From positions 1 to 64,000 of the forward strand of contig ONEX01000007.1 of the NCBI GenBank assembly GCA_900316955.1: a stretch of 64,000 nt of DNA, in the 5' to 3' direction. How positions within the stretch are numbered: the first letter of the stretch is position 1; every line of letters begins with the position of its first letter. A program made the translations under genes and the position numbers. Origin of the DNA: an uncultured Bacteroidales bacterium (lineage in GTDB: Bacteria; Bacteroidota; Bacteroidia; Bacteroidales; UBA932). Positions 1 to 8,634 of the stretch are shown in pieces. The notes under the pieces were generated by a model. It was not told where the DNA came from, made no database searches, and was given only the letters and a program-made list of their open reading frames with translations.

Positions 1-1
1 A

Positions 2-76
2 AACATCGCGGGGAAGGTCTTCATTGAGTATGGCGTAGGCTCATCTCTCGCCGGGAACGTCTGGGCTGTACGATAA
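2..76 (+). CDS. C-terminal end of an unidentified protein (partial)
   Basis: The first 25 codons read open in one frame and end at TAA 74-76. They give 24 residues ending in GSSLAGNVWAVR. The alternating hydrophobic and polar pattern would suit a beta-strand end, but this is too short to assign a family. The gene begins outside the window, so the frame could also be accidental. Confidence 0.3.
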   Translation, partial: NIAGKVFIEYGVGSSLAGNVWAVR

Positions 77-438
77 TTGGATTTATAGAGGAAATATAAG
101 ACAATCAGCTGAAAAGAAAAAGGGCACAGGGCCGGTTTCTTCGAGGTGAATCTGCCTAGCGGAGTCTATGAAGCGCACGGTGAAGACTTTCCCTTCGAGC
201 CGTTTCGCCTGCCAGTCCATTCCGCCGGCAGGGTTTTTCAGGACGATACAGAGGTCTGCGGAAGATGTTCTATTATCTTCTTGATTGTCAGGTTGTTATG
301 GACGATCAAACCACAGACCTGCCAGAAAAAGACGGGGTTTGCAGAGCGAGGTTTCGTAAGTTATTCTTTGTCAGGATGTTATAAACTCGTCGGCCGCAGA
401 CCATCCCCCGCAACGGAAAAACGGTGACGGGAGGGGGT
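77..438. other. Gene-free stretch, possibly degraded sequence
   Basis: About 360 nt with no convincing gene. It is less GC-rich than the neighbourhood and has stops in most frames. A short minus-strand frame (220 down to 83, 45 codons) and a plus-strand frame from GTG 146 are both open, but neither has a recognisable product, a promoter or a partner gene. It may be the worn remains of a former gene. Confidence 0.3.
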
Positions 439-486
439 CTGGGGGTCTTCCCCCAGTCGCCCCCTTGGGGGCAGCCGCGAAGCGGC
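439..486. repeat. Cluster of three consecutive GC-rich hairpins
   Basis: Three perfect inverted repeats follow each other: 439-445/450-456 (7 bp, loop TCTT), 459-464/467-472 (6 bp, loop TT) and 474-478/482-486 (5 bp, loop GAA). A fourth, weaker one (CCCA/TGGG) lies at 501-510, just before the tRNA terminator. The arrangement resembles a REP-type extragenic element. No second copy is present in this window. Confidence 0.5.
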
Positions 487-514
487 GGGGGGTGGAAGGG
501 CCCATCTGGGCACC

Positions 515-543
515 AAAAAAGACCGCTCGCGGCGGTCTTTTTT
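515..543 (-). terminator. Rho-independent terminator after tRNA-Leu
   Basis: A-run 515-520, stem GACCGC (521-526), loop 527-531, stem GCGGTC (532-537), then a T-run to 543. The structure is symmetric, so it can work on both strands. It sits 3 nt beyond the 3' end of the minus-strand tRNA-Leu, where a tRNA terminator is expected. Confidence 0.8.
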
Positions 544-546
544 GCG

Positions 547-631
547 TGCCCAGAGCGGGGCTCGAACCCGCACGTCTTTAAGGGACACTGGATTTTGAGT
601 CCAGCGCGTCTACCAATTCCGCCATCCGGGC
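547..631 (-). tRNA. tRNA-Leu (anticodon CAA)
   Basis: Read on the minus strand, the acceptor arms GCCCGGA and TCTGGGC pair over seven positions, the discriminator is A and the T-arm contains GGTTCGAGCCC. The anticodon loop CTCAAAA presents CAA, read as leucine. The long variable arm expected of tRNA-Leu is present, giving 85 nt. CCA is not encoded. Confidence 0.93.
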
Positions 632-701
632 AGAGAGATGGTCTCAGGGGAGACGGATTGCAAATGTACCTCAAAAATGGGGAATTGCCAAATTTTTCAA
701 G

Positions 702-709
702 TATCTTTG
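702..709 (+). promoter_or_regulatory. Bacteroidetes -7 box TATCTTTG for aroB
   Basis: TATCTTTG matches the TAnnTTTG consensus and ends only 7 nt before the aroB ATG at 717. No good TTTG -33 box lies 19-21 nt upstream. Transcription would start at or beside the start codon, so the mRNA is probably leaderless. Confidence 0.65.
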
Positions 710-716
710 TATTCTT

Positions 717-1769
717 ATGAAGAAGGAGTATATCGTTACTGTCGATGGGAAGCCGGCCGGCCGGGTGGTCGGCCGCGAACGGCTGGGGGAGATCGCCCCG
801 CTGGTGGCGGAAGAGTCGGAAGTGTTCGTCGTTTACGACGCGAACGCGGCGGAGGTGGCGGCCGAGGTGATCGAGGCCGTGCCCGGCGTGCGGGGGAGCA
901 TCGCCCTCGAGACATCCGAGGAGGACAAGTCCATGGACACGGTCCTGCTCATCGAGCGTTCGCTGCTGGAGGCGGGGGCGTCCCGTAAGGCGCTGGTGCT
1001 CGCCGTCGGCGGCGGGATCACGACGGACCTCGCGGGTTTTGCCGCGTCCATCTACAAGCGCGGCGTGCGATATGCCAATGTCCCTACCACCCTGCTTGCC
1101 CAGGTCGATGCAGCCGTAGGCGGCAAGACGGGGGTGAATTTCGACGACTATAAGAACATGCTGGGCGTGATCGTCCAGCCTGTATTCACTTTCGTGTGCG
1201 CGGACGCGCTGCGCACGCTGCCGCGCCGCGATTTCCTGTCGGGGGCGGCGGAGCTGCTGAAGACATTTATTATCGAGAACGAAGACGACCACTACGGCCG
1301 CGCGGTGCGCTGGCTGGCCGAAGGCGGTGCCGCGGCCGAGCTCCAGGAGCTCGCGCTCGCCGCCGCCGGCGTGAAGGCCGCCATCGTCTCGCGCGATCCG
1401 TTCGAGGCCGGCGAACGCCGGAAGCTCAACCTGGGCCACACGTTCGCCCACGCCATCGAGCACGAGGCGCTCCGGCGCGGGGACGACATCACGCACGGCG
1501 AAGCCGTCGCGATGGGCATCGTCCTCGCCGCCCGGCTCTCCGACGCGCTGGGCGTGTCGGCCGGCCTGGAGGCCCGCCTTGCGGCGGATTTCGCCGCCGC
1601 CGGCCTCCCCACGCAGGCCCCCTACCCGGTGGAAACCCTCGCCGGCGCCATGGACAAGGACAAGAAAGCCGAGGGCTCCCTCGTGCACTTCGTCCTTGCC
1701 GAACGCATCGGCTCCGTCCTCATCCGCGACCTGACCGTCGCAGAAGCGCTTAAAGCATTGACATTATGA
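717..1769 (+). CDS. aroB: 3-dehydroquinate synthase
   Basis: Second step of the shikimate pathway: converts DAHP to 3-dehydroquinate using NAD and zinc, in the cytoplasm. The 350 residues are of normal family length. The NAD-binding VGGGITTDLAGF segment is followed by YANVPTTLLAQVDAAVGGKTG, and the zinc ligands are visible as the Glu of GAAELLK, the His of LNLGHTFAH and the His of HGEAVAMG. The ATG at 717 is the first after a strong -7 box. The stop overlaps the next start (ATGA at 1766), so translation is probably coupled to the AroD-AroA fusion. Nothing is missing from the active site. Confidence 0.95.
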   Translation: MKKEYIVTVDGKPAGRVVGRERLGEIAPLVAEESEVFVVYDANAAEVAAEVIEAVPGVRGSIALETSEEDKSMDTVLLIERSLLEAGASRKALVLAVGGGITTDLAGFAASIYKRGVRYANVPTTLLAQVDAAVGGKTGVNFDDYKNMLGVIVQPVFTFVCADALRTLPRRDFLSGAAELLKTFIIENEDDHYGRAVRWLAEGGAAAELQELALAAAGVKAAIVSRDPFEAGERRKLNLGHTFAHAIEHEALRRGDDITHGEAVAMGIVLAARLSDALGVSAGLEARLAADFAAAGLPTQAPYPVETLAGAMDKDKKAEGSLVHFVLAERIGSVLIRDLTVAEALKALTL

Positions 1770-3868
1770 TTTGTACATCCATACAAGGCAAGACGCTGGA
1801 GGAGATCCTCGAGATCCTGGAAAGCGGCGAAGTGGAGATGGCGGAGATCCGGCTGGACCTCTGCGACCTGGATGAGGAGGAGATCGAAGAGCTCTTCACG
1901 CAGTCCGACGTGCCGCTCGTCGCGACGTGCCGGATCGCCAGCCTCGCGCAGCGCGTCGCCGCGGAAGGGGACCCGCTGGACGACGCCGGCCGGGTGCTCT
2001 CCGAGCAGGGACTCTACGCCTCCCAGCCGCGCAAGGGCCGCAATCCGGCCGAAGAACTCGCTGAAAACCAGCTGCTCAAGGCCATCGAGGCCGGCGCCAA
2101 ATACGTGGACCTGGAAGTGGAGGCCCCGCCCATGATGGGCCGCAAGATCCGCCAGGCCTGCCAGGAATACGGCACGATGCTCATCCGCTCGTTCCACGAT
2201 TTCGAAGGAACGCCGCCGGAGGCCACGCTCCTGTCCCTGCTGGAAAAAGGCCGCCGCTTCGGGGGCGAAGTGGTCAAGATCGTGACCACGGCCACCTGCA
2301 AGGCCGATGCGGACCGCGTGATGGCCCTCTACCGGGAGGCCGAGCCCGGCACGCTCGTGGCGTTCTGCATGGGCCCCGAAGGCCGGGAATCCCGGCTGGA
2401 AGCCCTCAAGCAGGGCGCGCCCTTCACCTACGCCTGCCTCACGGCGGAAGAGGCCACGGCCCCCGGCCAGTGGACCGCCGCCGAGATGGACGAGGCCGTG
2501 TACGGCAACTTCCGCTTCATCGGCACGGACGAGACGCTCGAGATGCCGGCGTCCAAGAGCTTCGCGCAGCGGGCGATCGTCGCCGCCGCGCTCGCCCAGG
2601 GCACCTCGCACCTCGCCGGCTATTCCCCCTGCGGGGACAACGAATCGGCCCTCGCCGCCGCCCGGAAACTCGGCGCGCGGGTCGCCGTGAACGGCTCCGA
2701 GCTGGAAATCACCGGCATCGGCGCCTTTGAAAAGTGCCTGACCATCAGCCAGATGCCGGTGGGCGAGTCGGGCTTCCTCACCCGGATGCTCATCCCGGTC
2801 CTGTCGGTTATCGCCGATGGCCCGGTCCGCGTGACGGGCGAGAAGACCCTCCTCGGTCGCCCCCTCGCAGGGGCGCACGACATCATGGCCTCGTTCGGCG
2901 TGAGGCTCGTTCCGGAGAACATTCCGGAAGATAGCCGCAAGGGCGACTGCTTCATCCCCCTGACCGTCAAGGGACCGCTGGTCCCGGGCCGGGCCGACGT
3001 GTCCGGCAAGGGCGGCTCGCAGCTCATCTCCGGTCTGCTGGCGGCCCTCCCGCTCGCCGGGAACCGCTCCACGGTCTATGTCCATGACCCCCGCAGCATC
3101 CCCTACATGTTCATCACCGTGGACGTGCTCCGCAAGTTCGGCATCGAGATCGGCTCGGAGATGGAGGGGGGCGACGATTTCCTGCAGACGCAGGACTGGA
3201 CCCTGTGCTCCGGCCTGACCTTCAAGATGCGCGGCCAGCAGCACTACCGTGCGGCGGACTTCCGCATCGAAGGCGACTGGTCCGGCGCCGCGAACTTCCT
3301 CGTGGCCGGCGCCATCTTCGGCGACGTGGAGGTGGAAGGGCTGGACACCCAGTCTCTCCAGGCCGACATCTCCATCATGGACATCCTCATGGATGCCGGG
3401 GCGAGCATGTCCCAGCTGGAAGGCGACACGCCCACGACCGGGCCCATCCATGTGGCCCGCGCGCCGCTCTGCGCCTTCGAAACGGACCTGAACAACTGCC
3501 CGGACCTCTTCCCGATCGTGGCCGTGCTGGCCGCCTTCTGCCCGGGCGAGAGCCGCATCCGCGGCGTGGAGCGCCTCCGCCACAAGGAGACCGACCGCGC
3601 CGCCGCCATCGTGGACATGCTCACGCAGATGGGCGTTCCCGTCCAGGTCGACGAGGACGAAATGACCATCGAAGGCATGGCCCTCCCGCAGCGTCTCCTC
3701 ACCGGGAACCTGCTCAAGGGCGGCCGGTATACTTCTCACGCCGACCACCGCATGGTGATGGCCCTCAAGGTGGCCGCGCTCGGCGCGGACGGCCCCGTGG
3801 ACATCGACGACACCGCCTGTGTCGCCAAGTCCTTCCCGGGATTCAACGACTTATTTGACAGACTATGA
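1766..3868 (+). CDS. aroDA: Bifunctional 3-dehydroquinate dehydratase / EPSP synthase fusion
   Basis: One 700-residue chain holds two shikimate enzymes. Residues 1-245 are a type I dehydroquinase: H144 in SFHDFEG and the Schiff-base lysine K171 in VVKIVTT match the known catalytic pair, with E27 in AEIRLDL. Compared with typical members there are about 30 extra residues after the CR motif (roughly 64-95). From about 250 the chain is EPSP synthase (AroA): K264 in PASKS, GESGFLTRM, the RHKETDR segment, HADHRMVMAL and a KSFPGF ending. No stop or frameshift separates the halves. It overlaps aroB and aroC by ATGA at each end. The operon thus covers steps 2, 3, 6 and 7; aroE and aroK are not in the window. 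Confidence 0.92.
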   Translation: MICTSIQGKTLEEILEILESGEVEMAEIRLDLCDLDEEEIEELFTQSDVPLVATCRIASLAQRVAAEGDPLDDAGRVLSEQGLYASQPRKGRNPAEELAENQLLKAIEAGAKYVDLEVEAPPMMGRKIRQACQEYGTMLIRSFHDFEGTPPEATLLSLLEKGRRFGGEVVKIVTTATCKADADRVMALYREAEPGTLVAFCMGPEGRESRLEALKQGAPFTYACLTAEEATAPGQWTAAEMDEAVYGNFRFIGTDETLEMPASKSFAQRAIVAAALAQGTSHLAGYSPCGDNESALAAARKLGARVAVNGSELEITGIGAFEKCLTISQMPVGESGFLTRMLIPVLSVIADGPVRVTGEKTLLGRPLAGAHDIMASFGVRLVPENIPEDSRKGDCFIPLTVKGPLVPGRADVSGKGGSQLISGLLAALPLAGNRSTVYVHDPRSIPYMFITVDVLRKFGIEIGSEMEGGDDFLQTQDWTLCSGLTFKMRGQQHYRAADFRIEGDWSGAANFLVAGAIFGDVEVEGLDTQSLQADISIMDILMDAGASMSQLEGDTPTTGPIHVARAPLCAFETDLNNCPDLFPIVAVLAAFCPGESRIRGVERLRHKETDRAAAIVDMLTQMGVPVQVDEDEMTIEGMALPQRLLTGNLLKGGRYTSHADHRMVMALKVAALGADGPVDIDDTACVAKSFPGFNDLFDRL

Positions 3869-5061
3869 ACGCATTTGGTAACATATTCAGAGTAAGCATC
3901 TTCGGCGAGTCGCACGGCGAGCAGATCGGCGTGGTCGTGGACGGCCTCGCGCCGGGCATCCCGCTCAGCGAGGCGGACTTCGCGGCGGACATCGCCCGCC
4001 GCCGGAGCGGCGCGAAGGGCACGACTCCGCGCGTGGAGGCGGATGAGCCGCAGATCCTCAGCGGCGTCTATGAAGGCTATACGACGGGCGCCCCGCTTGC
4101 CATCGTCTTCCACAATACGAACACCCGCAGCCAGGACTACGAGGCCCTGCTGAACGTCCCGCGTCCAGGCCACGCGGACTACACCGCGAACCTCAAGTAC
4201 GGCGGCTTCCAGGATCCGCGCGGCGGCGGCCATTTCTCCGGCCGCCTGACGCTCCCGGTCGTCGCCGCCGGCGTCATCGCGAAGAAACTGCTCTTCGCGA
4301 CCATCGCCGGCGCCACCCGCGGCCGCGTCCAGTTCCGCTGCGACGCGAAGCTCGTCGAGATCGGCGGAATCGCCGACCCGGCGCAGTGGGATGCCGCTTT
4401 GGACCAGGCGCAAAAGGAAGGCGATTCGCTGGGCGGCGTCGTGGAGTGCGTCGTTTCCGGCGTTCCCGCCGGGCTCGGAGAGCCCTTCTGGGACAGCGTG
4501 GAATCCCGCCTCTCGCACGCTCTCTTCGCCATTCCCGGCGTCCGCGGCGTGGAGTTCGGCGACGGCTTTGCCGCTGCCCGGATGAAGGGTTCCGAGCACA
4601 ACGACGTCTATGCCCCCGCCGGCTGCGGCAGCCATGGACACGGCGGCTGCCACGAGCACGGCGCGGACCACGAAGGCTGCTGCCATGAGCACGGCGAAGG
4701 CGAAGGCTGCTGCCACGGCGGCGAAGAGCACGACCACGAAGGCGGCTGCTGCCACGGGGGCGAAGGCCACCACGAGGGCGGCTGCTGCGGCCACCACCGC
4801 AACCACCTGGTGACGCCCGCCACGAATCACGCCGGCGGCGTGAACGGCGGCATCACCAACGGCAATCCGCTGGTGTTCCGCGTCGCTTTCAAGCCCACTT
4901 CCAGCATCGCCAAGGCCCAGGAAACCTACGATTTCGCCAAGGGCGAGATGACGTCTCTGCAGGTCCCCGGCCGGCACGATACATGCTTCGCCTTGCGCAC
5001 GCCGGTCATCGTGGAAGCCATGGCGGCCATCGTCCTGTCGGACCTGGTCGGCATGGCTTAA
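3865..5061 (+). CDS. aroC: Chorismate synthase with a His/Cys-rich insertion
   Basis: Last shikimate step: EPSP to chorismate, using reduced FMN. The N-terminus (GNIFRVSIFGESHGEQIG), RPGHADYT, GGGHFSGRLT, the NHAGGVNGGITNG loop and the C-terminal RHDTCFALRTPVIVEAM are classic. The odd part is residues about 250-313 (4612-4803), between the EHNDVY and NHAGG motifs, where a short loop is usual. It is built of Gly, His, Cys and Glu, with 16 His and 10 Cys, including four CC pairs and repeated GCCHGGE units. This looks metal-binding. The reading frame is intact, and both flanks are normal enzyme sequence. The enzyme assignment is firm; the role of the insert is unknown. Confidence 0.95.
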   Translation: MNAFGNIFRVSIFGESHGEQIGVVVDGLAPGIPLSEADFAADIARRRSGAKGTTPRVEADEPQILSGVYEGYTTGAPLAIVFHNTNTRSQDYEALLNVPRPGHADYTANLKYGGFQDPRGGGHFSGRLTLPVVAAGVIAKKLLFATIAGATRGRVQFRCDAKLVEIGGIADPAQWDAALDQAQKEGDSLGGVVECVVSGVPAGLGEPFWDSVESRLSHALFAIPGVRGVEFGDGFAAARMKGSEHNDVYAPAGCGSHGHGGCHEHGADHEGCCHEHGEGEGCCHGGEEHDHEGGCCHGGEGHHEGGCCGHHRNHLVTPATNHAGGVNGGITNGNPLVFRVAFKPTSSIAKAQETYDFAKGEMTSLQVPGRHDTCFALRTPVIVEAMAAIVLSDLVGMA

Positions 5062-5136
5062 TCGAAATTATCAGGTTTTTACCTGTGATACCCCGGGATT
5101 TCATTGAGAAAAATCGGGGTTTCATTGAATGTTTGG

Positions 5137-5151
5137 CCCCCCCCGGGGGGG
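5137..5151. repeat. C8G7 homopolymer palindrome
   Basis: Eight C (5137-5144) are followed directly by seven G (5145-5151). It lies between aroC and the suf promoter, 6 nt before the TTG of that promoter's -33 box. It may act as a crude terminator for aroC or be prone to slippage. Just upstream, TTTCATTGA occurs twice (about 5099-5128). Confidence 0.6.
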
Positions 5152-5157
5152 CTTGAA

Positions 5158-5189
5158 TTGGAATAATTAAAAAATTTACACTAACTTTG
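5158..5189 (+). promoter_or_regulatory. Promoter of the suf operon
   Basis: TTG at 5158-5160 and TAACTTTG at 5182-5189 are 21 nt apart, the normal Bacteroidetes spacing. The predicted transcript starts near 5195, leaving about 20 nt before the sufB ATG. Confidence 0.65.
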
Positions 5190-5217
5190 TTCAAGTTCGA
5201 CAGGGTTAGTTTTTTTA

Positions 5218-6660
5218 ATGGGCGAAACCGATAGAATTATACAGGAATTCACCTCCGGCGAATACAAGGAAGGATTCGTGACGGACGTGGAGCAGGAATT
5301 CGTTCCCAAAGGTCTGAACGAGGACATCATCCGGACCATTTCCCGACTCAAGGATGAGCCGGAGTGGCTGTTGGAGTTCCGCCTCGACGCCTTCCGGAAA
5401 TGGCAGGCGATGGAAATGCCCCGCTGGCCCCATCTGGACCTCCCTGAAATCGACTTCCAGGACATCATCTACTACGCCGCTCCCAAGAAGGACAAGGACC
5501 GTCCGAAGGAGATCGACCCCAAGCTGGCCGAGACCTTCGAGAAGCTGGGCATTCCCCTCAAGGAGCGCGACGTGCTCGCCGGCGTGGTCGCCGTCGACGC
5601 CGTCTTCGATTCCGTCTCCGTCACGACGACGTTCCGCAAGACGCTTGCGGAGAAGGGCATCATCTTCTGCTCGTTCTCCGAGGCGGTGAAGGAGCATCCG
5701 GACCTGGTGCGCAAGTACCTCGCGTCCGTGGTCCCGGCCGGCGACAACTATTTCGCGGCCCTGAACAGCGCCGTGTTCTCCGACGGATCGTTCTGCTACA
5801 TCCCCAAGGGCGTCCGCTGCCCGATGGACCTGTCCAGCTATTTCCGGATCAATGCGAAAGGCACCGGCCAGTTCGAGCGCACGCTCATCGTGGCCGACGA
5901 GGGCTCTTTCGTGAGCTATATGGAGGGCTGCACCGCGCCGATGCGCGACGAGCAGCAGCTCCACGCCGCGGTGGTGGAGATCATCGTGGAGAAGGATGCC
6001 GACGTCAAATACTCCACCGTCCAGAACTGGTATCCCGGCGACGCGGACGGCAAGGGCGGCATCCTGAACCTCGTCACCAAGCGCGGCATCTGCAAGGGCG
6101 ACGGGGCGCACCTGAGCTGGACCCAGGTGGAAACCGGCTCCGCCATCACCTGGAAGTACCCGTCCACGATCCTCAAGGGCGACAACACCGCCTCGGAGTT
6201 CTATTCCGTCGCGGTCACGAACAACTGCCAGCAGGCCGACACGGGCACCAAGATGATCCACATCGGCCGGAACACCCGTAGCCGGATCGTGTCCAAGGGC
6301 ATTTCCGCGGGCCGCAGCCAGAACAGCTACCGCGGCCTCGTGCGGATGGGCGCCGGCGCGAAGAACGCCCGCAACTACTCCCAGTGCGACAGCCTCCTGA
6401 TCGGCTCCAAGTGCGGGGCCCATACCTTCCCGGTCATCCGCTCCGACAACCCGACGGCCATCGTCGAGCACGAAGCCACGACCTCGAAGATCAGCGAGGA
6501 CCAGCTGTTCTACTGCAACCAGCGCGGCATCGGCCCAGAAGAGGCCGTGGGCCTGATCGTCAACGGCTATGCGCGCGAAGTCCTCTCCCGCCTCCCGATG
6601 GAGTTCGCGGTGGAGGCCCAGAAACTTTTGCAAGTATCCCTTGAAGGCTCGGTCGGATGA
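5218..6660 (+). CDS. sufB: Fe-S cluster assembly scaffold SufB
   Basis: Component of the SufBCD scaffold that builds Fe-S clusters in the cytoplasm. At 480 residues it has normal SufB length. Typical segments are [49 protein letters not shown] and [14 protein letters not shown], followed by [17 protein letters not shown]. The ATG at 5218 is the first after the promoter. The stop overlaps the pnuC start (ATGATG at 6657). SufS and SufE, which supply sulfur, are not in the window. Confidence 0.95.
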   Translation: MGETDRIIQEFTSGEYKEGFVTDVEQEFVPKGLNEDIIRTISRLKDEPEWLLEFRLDAFRKWQAMEMPRWPHLDLPEIDFQDIIYYAAPKKDKDRPKEIDPKLAETFEKLGIPLKERDVLAGVVAVDAVFDSVSVTTTFRKTLAEKGIIFCSFSEAVKEHPDLVRKYLASVVPAGDNYFAALNSAVFSDGSFCYIPKGVRCPMDLSSYFRINAKGTGQFERTLIVADEGSFVSYMEGCTAPMRDEQQLHAAVVEIIVEKDADVKYSTVQNWYPGDADGKGGILNLVTKRGICKGDGAHLSWTQVETGSAITWKYPSTILKGDNTASEFYSVAVTNNCQQADTGTKMIHIGRNTRSRIVSKGISAGRSQNSYRGLVRMGAGAKNARNYSQCDSLLIGSKCGAHTFPVIRSDNPTAIVEHEATTSKISEDQLFYCNQRGIGPEEAVGLIVNGYAREVLSRLPMEFAVEAQKLLQVSLEGSVG

Positions 6661-7289
6661 TGGATTGGATCAATATCGCTTTGTTCGAACTCGGCGGGAA
6701 GCCGGTGCTGCTGGTGGACCTCGTCAGTTCGCTGCTGGGCTTGACGACCGTGTTCCTCGCCGGGCGGAACTCGAAGTACAACTTCTGGGTGGGCTACCTG
6801 TACACGGCCGCCCTGTTCTTCCTGTTCTGGTCCCGGAACCTGTACGCGAACCTGCTGCTCCAGCCCATCTCCCTCGCCATCAACGTGTTCGGCCATTGGC
6901 GCTGGACGCATCCCAAGGCGGAGGAGCGCTCTTCGGAGGACGCGAGCAAGCTGAAGGTCAGCATGCTGACCTGGCCGCAGCGGGGATTCACCGTCGCGGC
7001 GATCCTCGTCATCGCCCTCCTCTGGGGCTGGGTGATGAAGACCTTCTTCCCGGCCAATCCGGCCCCGTACCTGGACTGCTGCGTGACGGTCCTGATCCTC
7101 ACGGCGCAGCTCCTGTCGGCCCTCAAGAAGTGGGACTGCTGGATGGCCTGGCTCATCGTGAACGTCACCCAGATCATCCTCCACGTGAGCGTGGGGAACG
7201 TGTTCATGCCCATCGTCTGCGGCCTGTACCTGGTGAACGGCCTGTGGTCGCTGTATTCCTGGATGAAACTGTACAAGAAAAATGGATAA
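6657..7289 (+). CDS. pnuC: PnuC-family vitamin/nucleoside transporter
   Basis: Inner-membrane protein of 210 residues with about seven hydrophobic segments and the family signature around [15 protein letters not shown]. PnuC relatives import nicotinamide riboside; some Bacteroidetes paralogues carry thiamine or riboflavin instead, and the sequence does not settle which. The gene is inserted between sufB and sufC, overlapping sufB by ATGA and sufC by 8 nt. It is therefore translated as part of the suf operon, an unusual position. No vitamin riboswitch is visible upstream. Confidence 0.8.
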   Translation: MMDWINIALFELGGKPVLLVDLVSSLLGLTTVFLAGRNSKYNFWVGYLYTAALFFLFWSRNLYANLLLQPISLAINVFGHWRWTHPKAEERSSEDASKLKVSMLTWPQRGFTVAAILVIALLWGWVMKTFFPANPAPYLDCCVTVLILTAQLLSALKKWDCWMAWLIVNVTQIILHVSVGNVFMPIVCGLYLVNGLWSLYSWMKLYKKNG

Positions 7290-8025
7290 GTTGCTCGAAA
7301 TAAAGAATCTGCACGCCCGGATCGGGGAGAAGGAGATCCTCAGGGGGATCGACCTGTCCATCGGCCGCGGCGAAATCCACGCCGTGATGGGCCCGAACGG
7401 GGCGGGGAAGTCCACCCTGAACGCCGTCCTCACCGGCCGCCCGGACTATGAGGTGACGGAAGGATCCATCGTCTATGACGGCAAGGACCTGCTGTCGATG
7501 GCGCCGGAAGAGCGCAGCTGGGCGGGCATTTTCCTGAGCTTCCAGTACCCGGTGGAGATCCCCGGCGTGACCATCACCGCCTTCATGAAAGCGGCCGTCC
7601 AGGCCCGCCGGAAGGCGCAGGGCCTGCCGGAGATGAAGACGCCGGAGTTCCTGAAGCTCCTCAAGGAAAAGATGGCTTTCGTGCAGATGAAGCCCGAATT
7701 CGCCAAGCGCGAGGTGAACGTGGGCTTCTCCGGCGGCGAGAAGAAGCGCAACGAGATTTTCCAGATGGCCCTGCTGGACCCGACCCTGTCCATCCTGGAC
7801 GAGACCGATTCCGGCCTGGACGTGGACGCCCTCAAGATCGTGGCGGACGGGGTGAACGCCCTCCGCTCGCCCGAGAAATCGGCCATCATCATCACGCATT
7901 ACCAGAAACTCCTGGAATATGTCCGGCCCGATGTGGTGCACGTCCTCAAGGACGGCCGCATCGTCCGCACGGGCGGCCCCGAGCTGATCGAGGCCATTGA
8001 AAAGGGAGGATTCGACCAGTTTTAG
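7282..8025 (+). CDS. sufC: Fe-S cluster assembly ATPase SufC
   Basis: ABC-type ATPase that drives the SufBCD scaffold. At 247 residues it shows Walker A GPNGAGKST, Q-loop FLSFQYPVEIPG, the SufC-type signature GFSGGEKKRNEIFQ, Walker B SILDETDSGLD, and the switch His in IIITHYQKLL. It begins inside the end of pnuC and lies 3 nt upstream of sufD. Confidence 0.95.
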   Translation: MDKLLEIKNLHARIGEKEILRGIDLSIGRGEIHAVMGPNGAGKSTLNAVLTGRPDYEVTEGSIVYDGKDLLSMAPEERSWAGIFLSFQYPVEIPGVTITAFMKAAVQARRKAQGLPEMKTPEFLKLLKEKMAFVQMKPEFAKREVNVGFSGGEKKRNEIFQMALLDPTLSILDETDSGLDVDALKIVADGVNALRSPEKSAIIITHYQKLLEYVRPDVVHVLKDGRIVRTGGPELIEAIEKGGFDQF

Positions 8026-8028
8026 GAA

Positions 8029-8634
8029 ATGGGTTACGGGAACTACATAGATCCTTTCGCCGCGCTCCGTCCGGACTACACTGTCGGGGCGGGGGAGAAG
8101 CTCGAACTGACGTTCGTGGTCCTGCCCGGCGAGTCCCGGGACATCGACGTCGCCATCGACCTGGTGGGCGAAGGCGCGGAGGTGTCCTTGAAGGGGCTGT
8201 ACCTGTGCGGCGGCGACGAGAGGGTGAATTTCCGCATCCTGATGCACCACCGTGCGGGCGGCTGCGTCTCGCGCCAGCTGTTCAACGGCATCGCGGGCGG
8301 CACGTCCCGGGTGACCTTCGACGGCCGCATCATCGTAGCTCCGGACGCCCAGCAGACGGAAGCCTACCAGGAGAACCACAACATCGTCCTGACGGACGGC
8401 GCCCATGTGGAGACGACCCCGCAGCTGGAAATCTATGCCGACGACGTGAAGTGCTCCCACGGCGCCACCACCGGCCGCCTGGACGAGGACGCGCTGTTCT
8501 ACATGCGCACCCGCGGCGTCCCGGAAGCGGAAGCGAAGGTCCTGCAGATGATCTCCTTCCTGTCCCCGGTGACGGAGTCCCTGTCGGAGGCCGAACGAGA
8601 AAGAACCAATCAAAAAATCATAACACTACTATGA
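8029..8634 (+). CDS. sufD: SufD-like scaffold protein, short form
   Basis: This SufD/SufB-family protein has only 201 residues, less than half of a usual SufD of about 430. It keeps the C-terminal core: GRIIVAPDAQQTEAYQ, LEIYADDVKCSHGATTG and LDEDALFYMRTRGV. The usual N-terminal half is absent, and no remnant of it precedes the ATG, which is 3 nt after sufC. It may be a minimal but functional partner for SufB, since the conserved Cys and His of KCSH are present. Its stop overlaps the next small ORF by ATGA at 8631. Confidence 0.85.
   Translation: MGYGNYIDPFAALRPDYTVGAGEKLELTFVVLPGESRDIDVAIDLVGEGAEVSLKGLYLCGGDERVNFRILMHHRAGGCVSRQLFNGIAGGTSRVTFDGRIIVAPDAQQTEAYQENHNIVLTDGAHVETTPQLEIYADDVKCSHGATTGRLDEDALFYMRTRGVPEAEAKVLQMISFLSPVTESLSEAERERTNQKIITLL

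Noticed and set aside
83-220. Minus-strand 45-codon frame in the first gene-free stretch
   Set aside because: The product reads like plausible protein, but it has no promoter, homologue or partner gene that I can see, and the opposite strand is open too. Listed only as possibly degraded sequence.
4612-4803. Frameshift as the cause of the His/Cys-rich part of aroC
   Set aside because: Frame is the same before and after, both flanks are conserved AroC sequence, and the composition (His, Cys, Gly, Glu in repeated units) is not that of the alternate frames.
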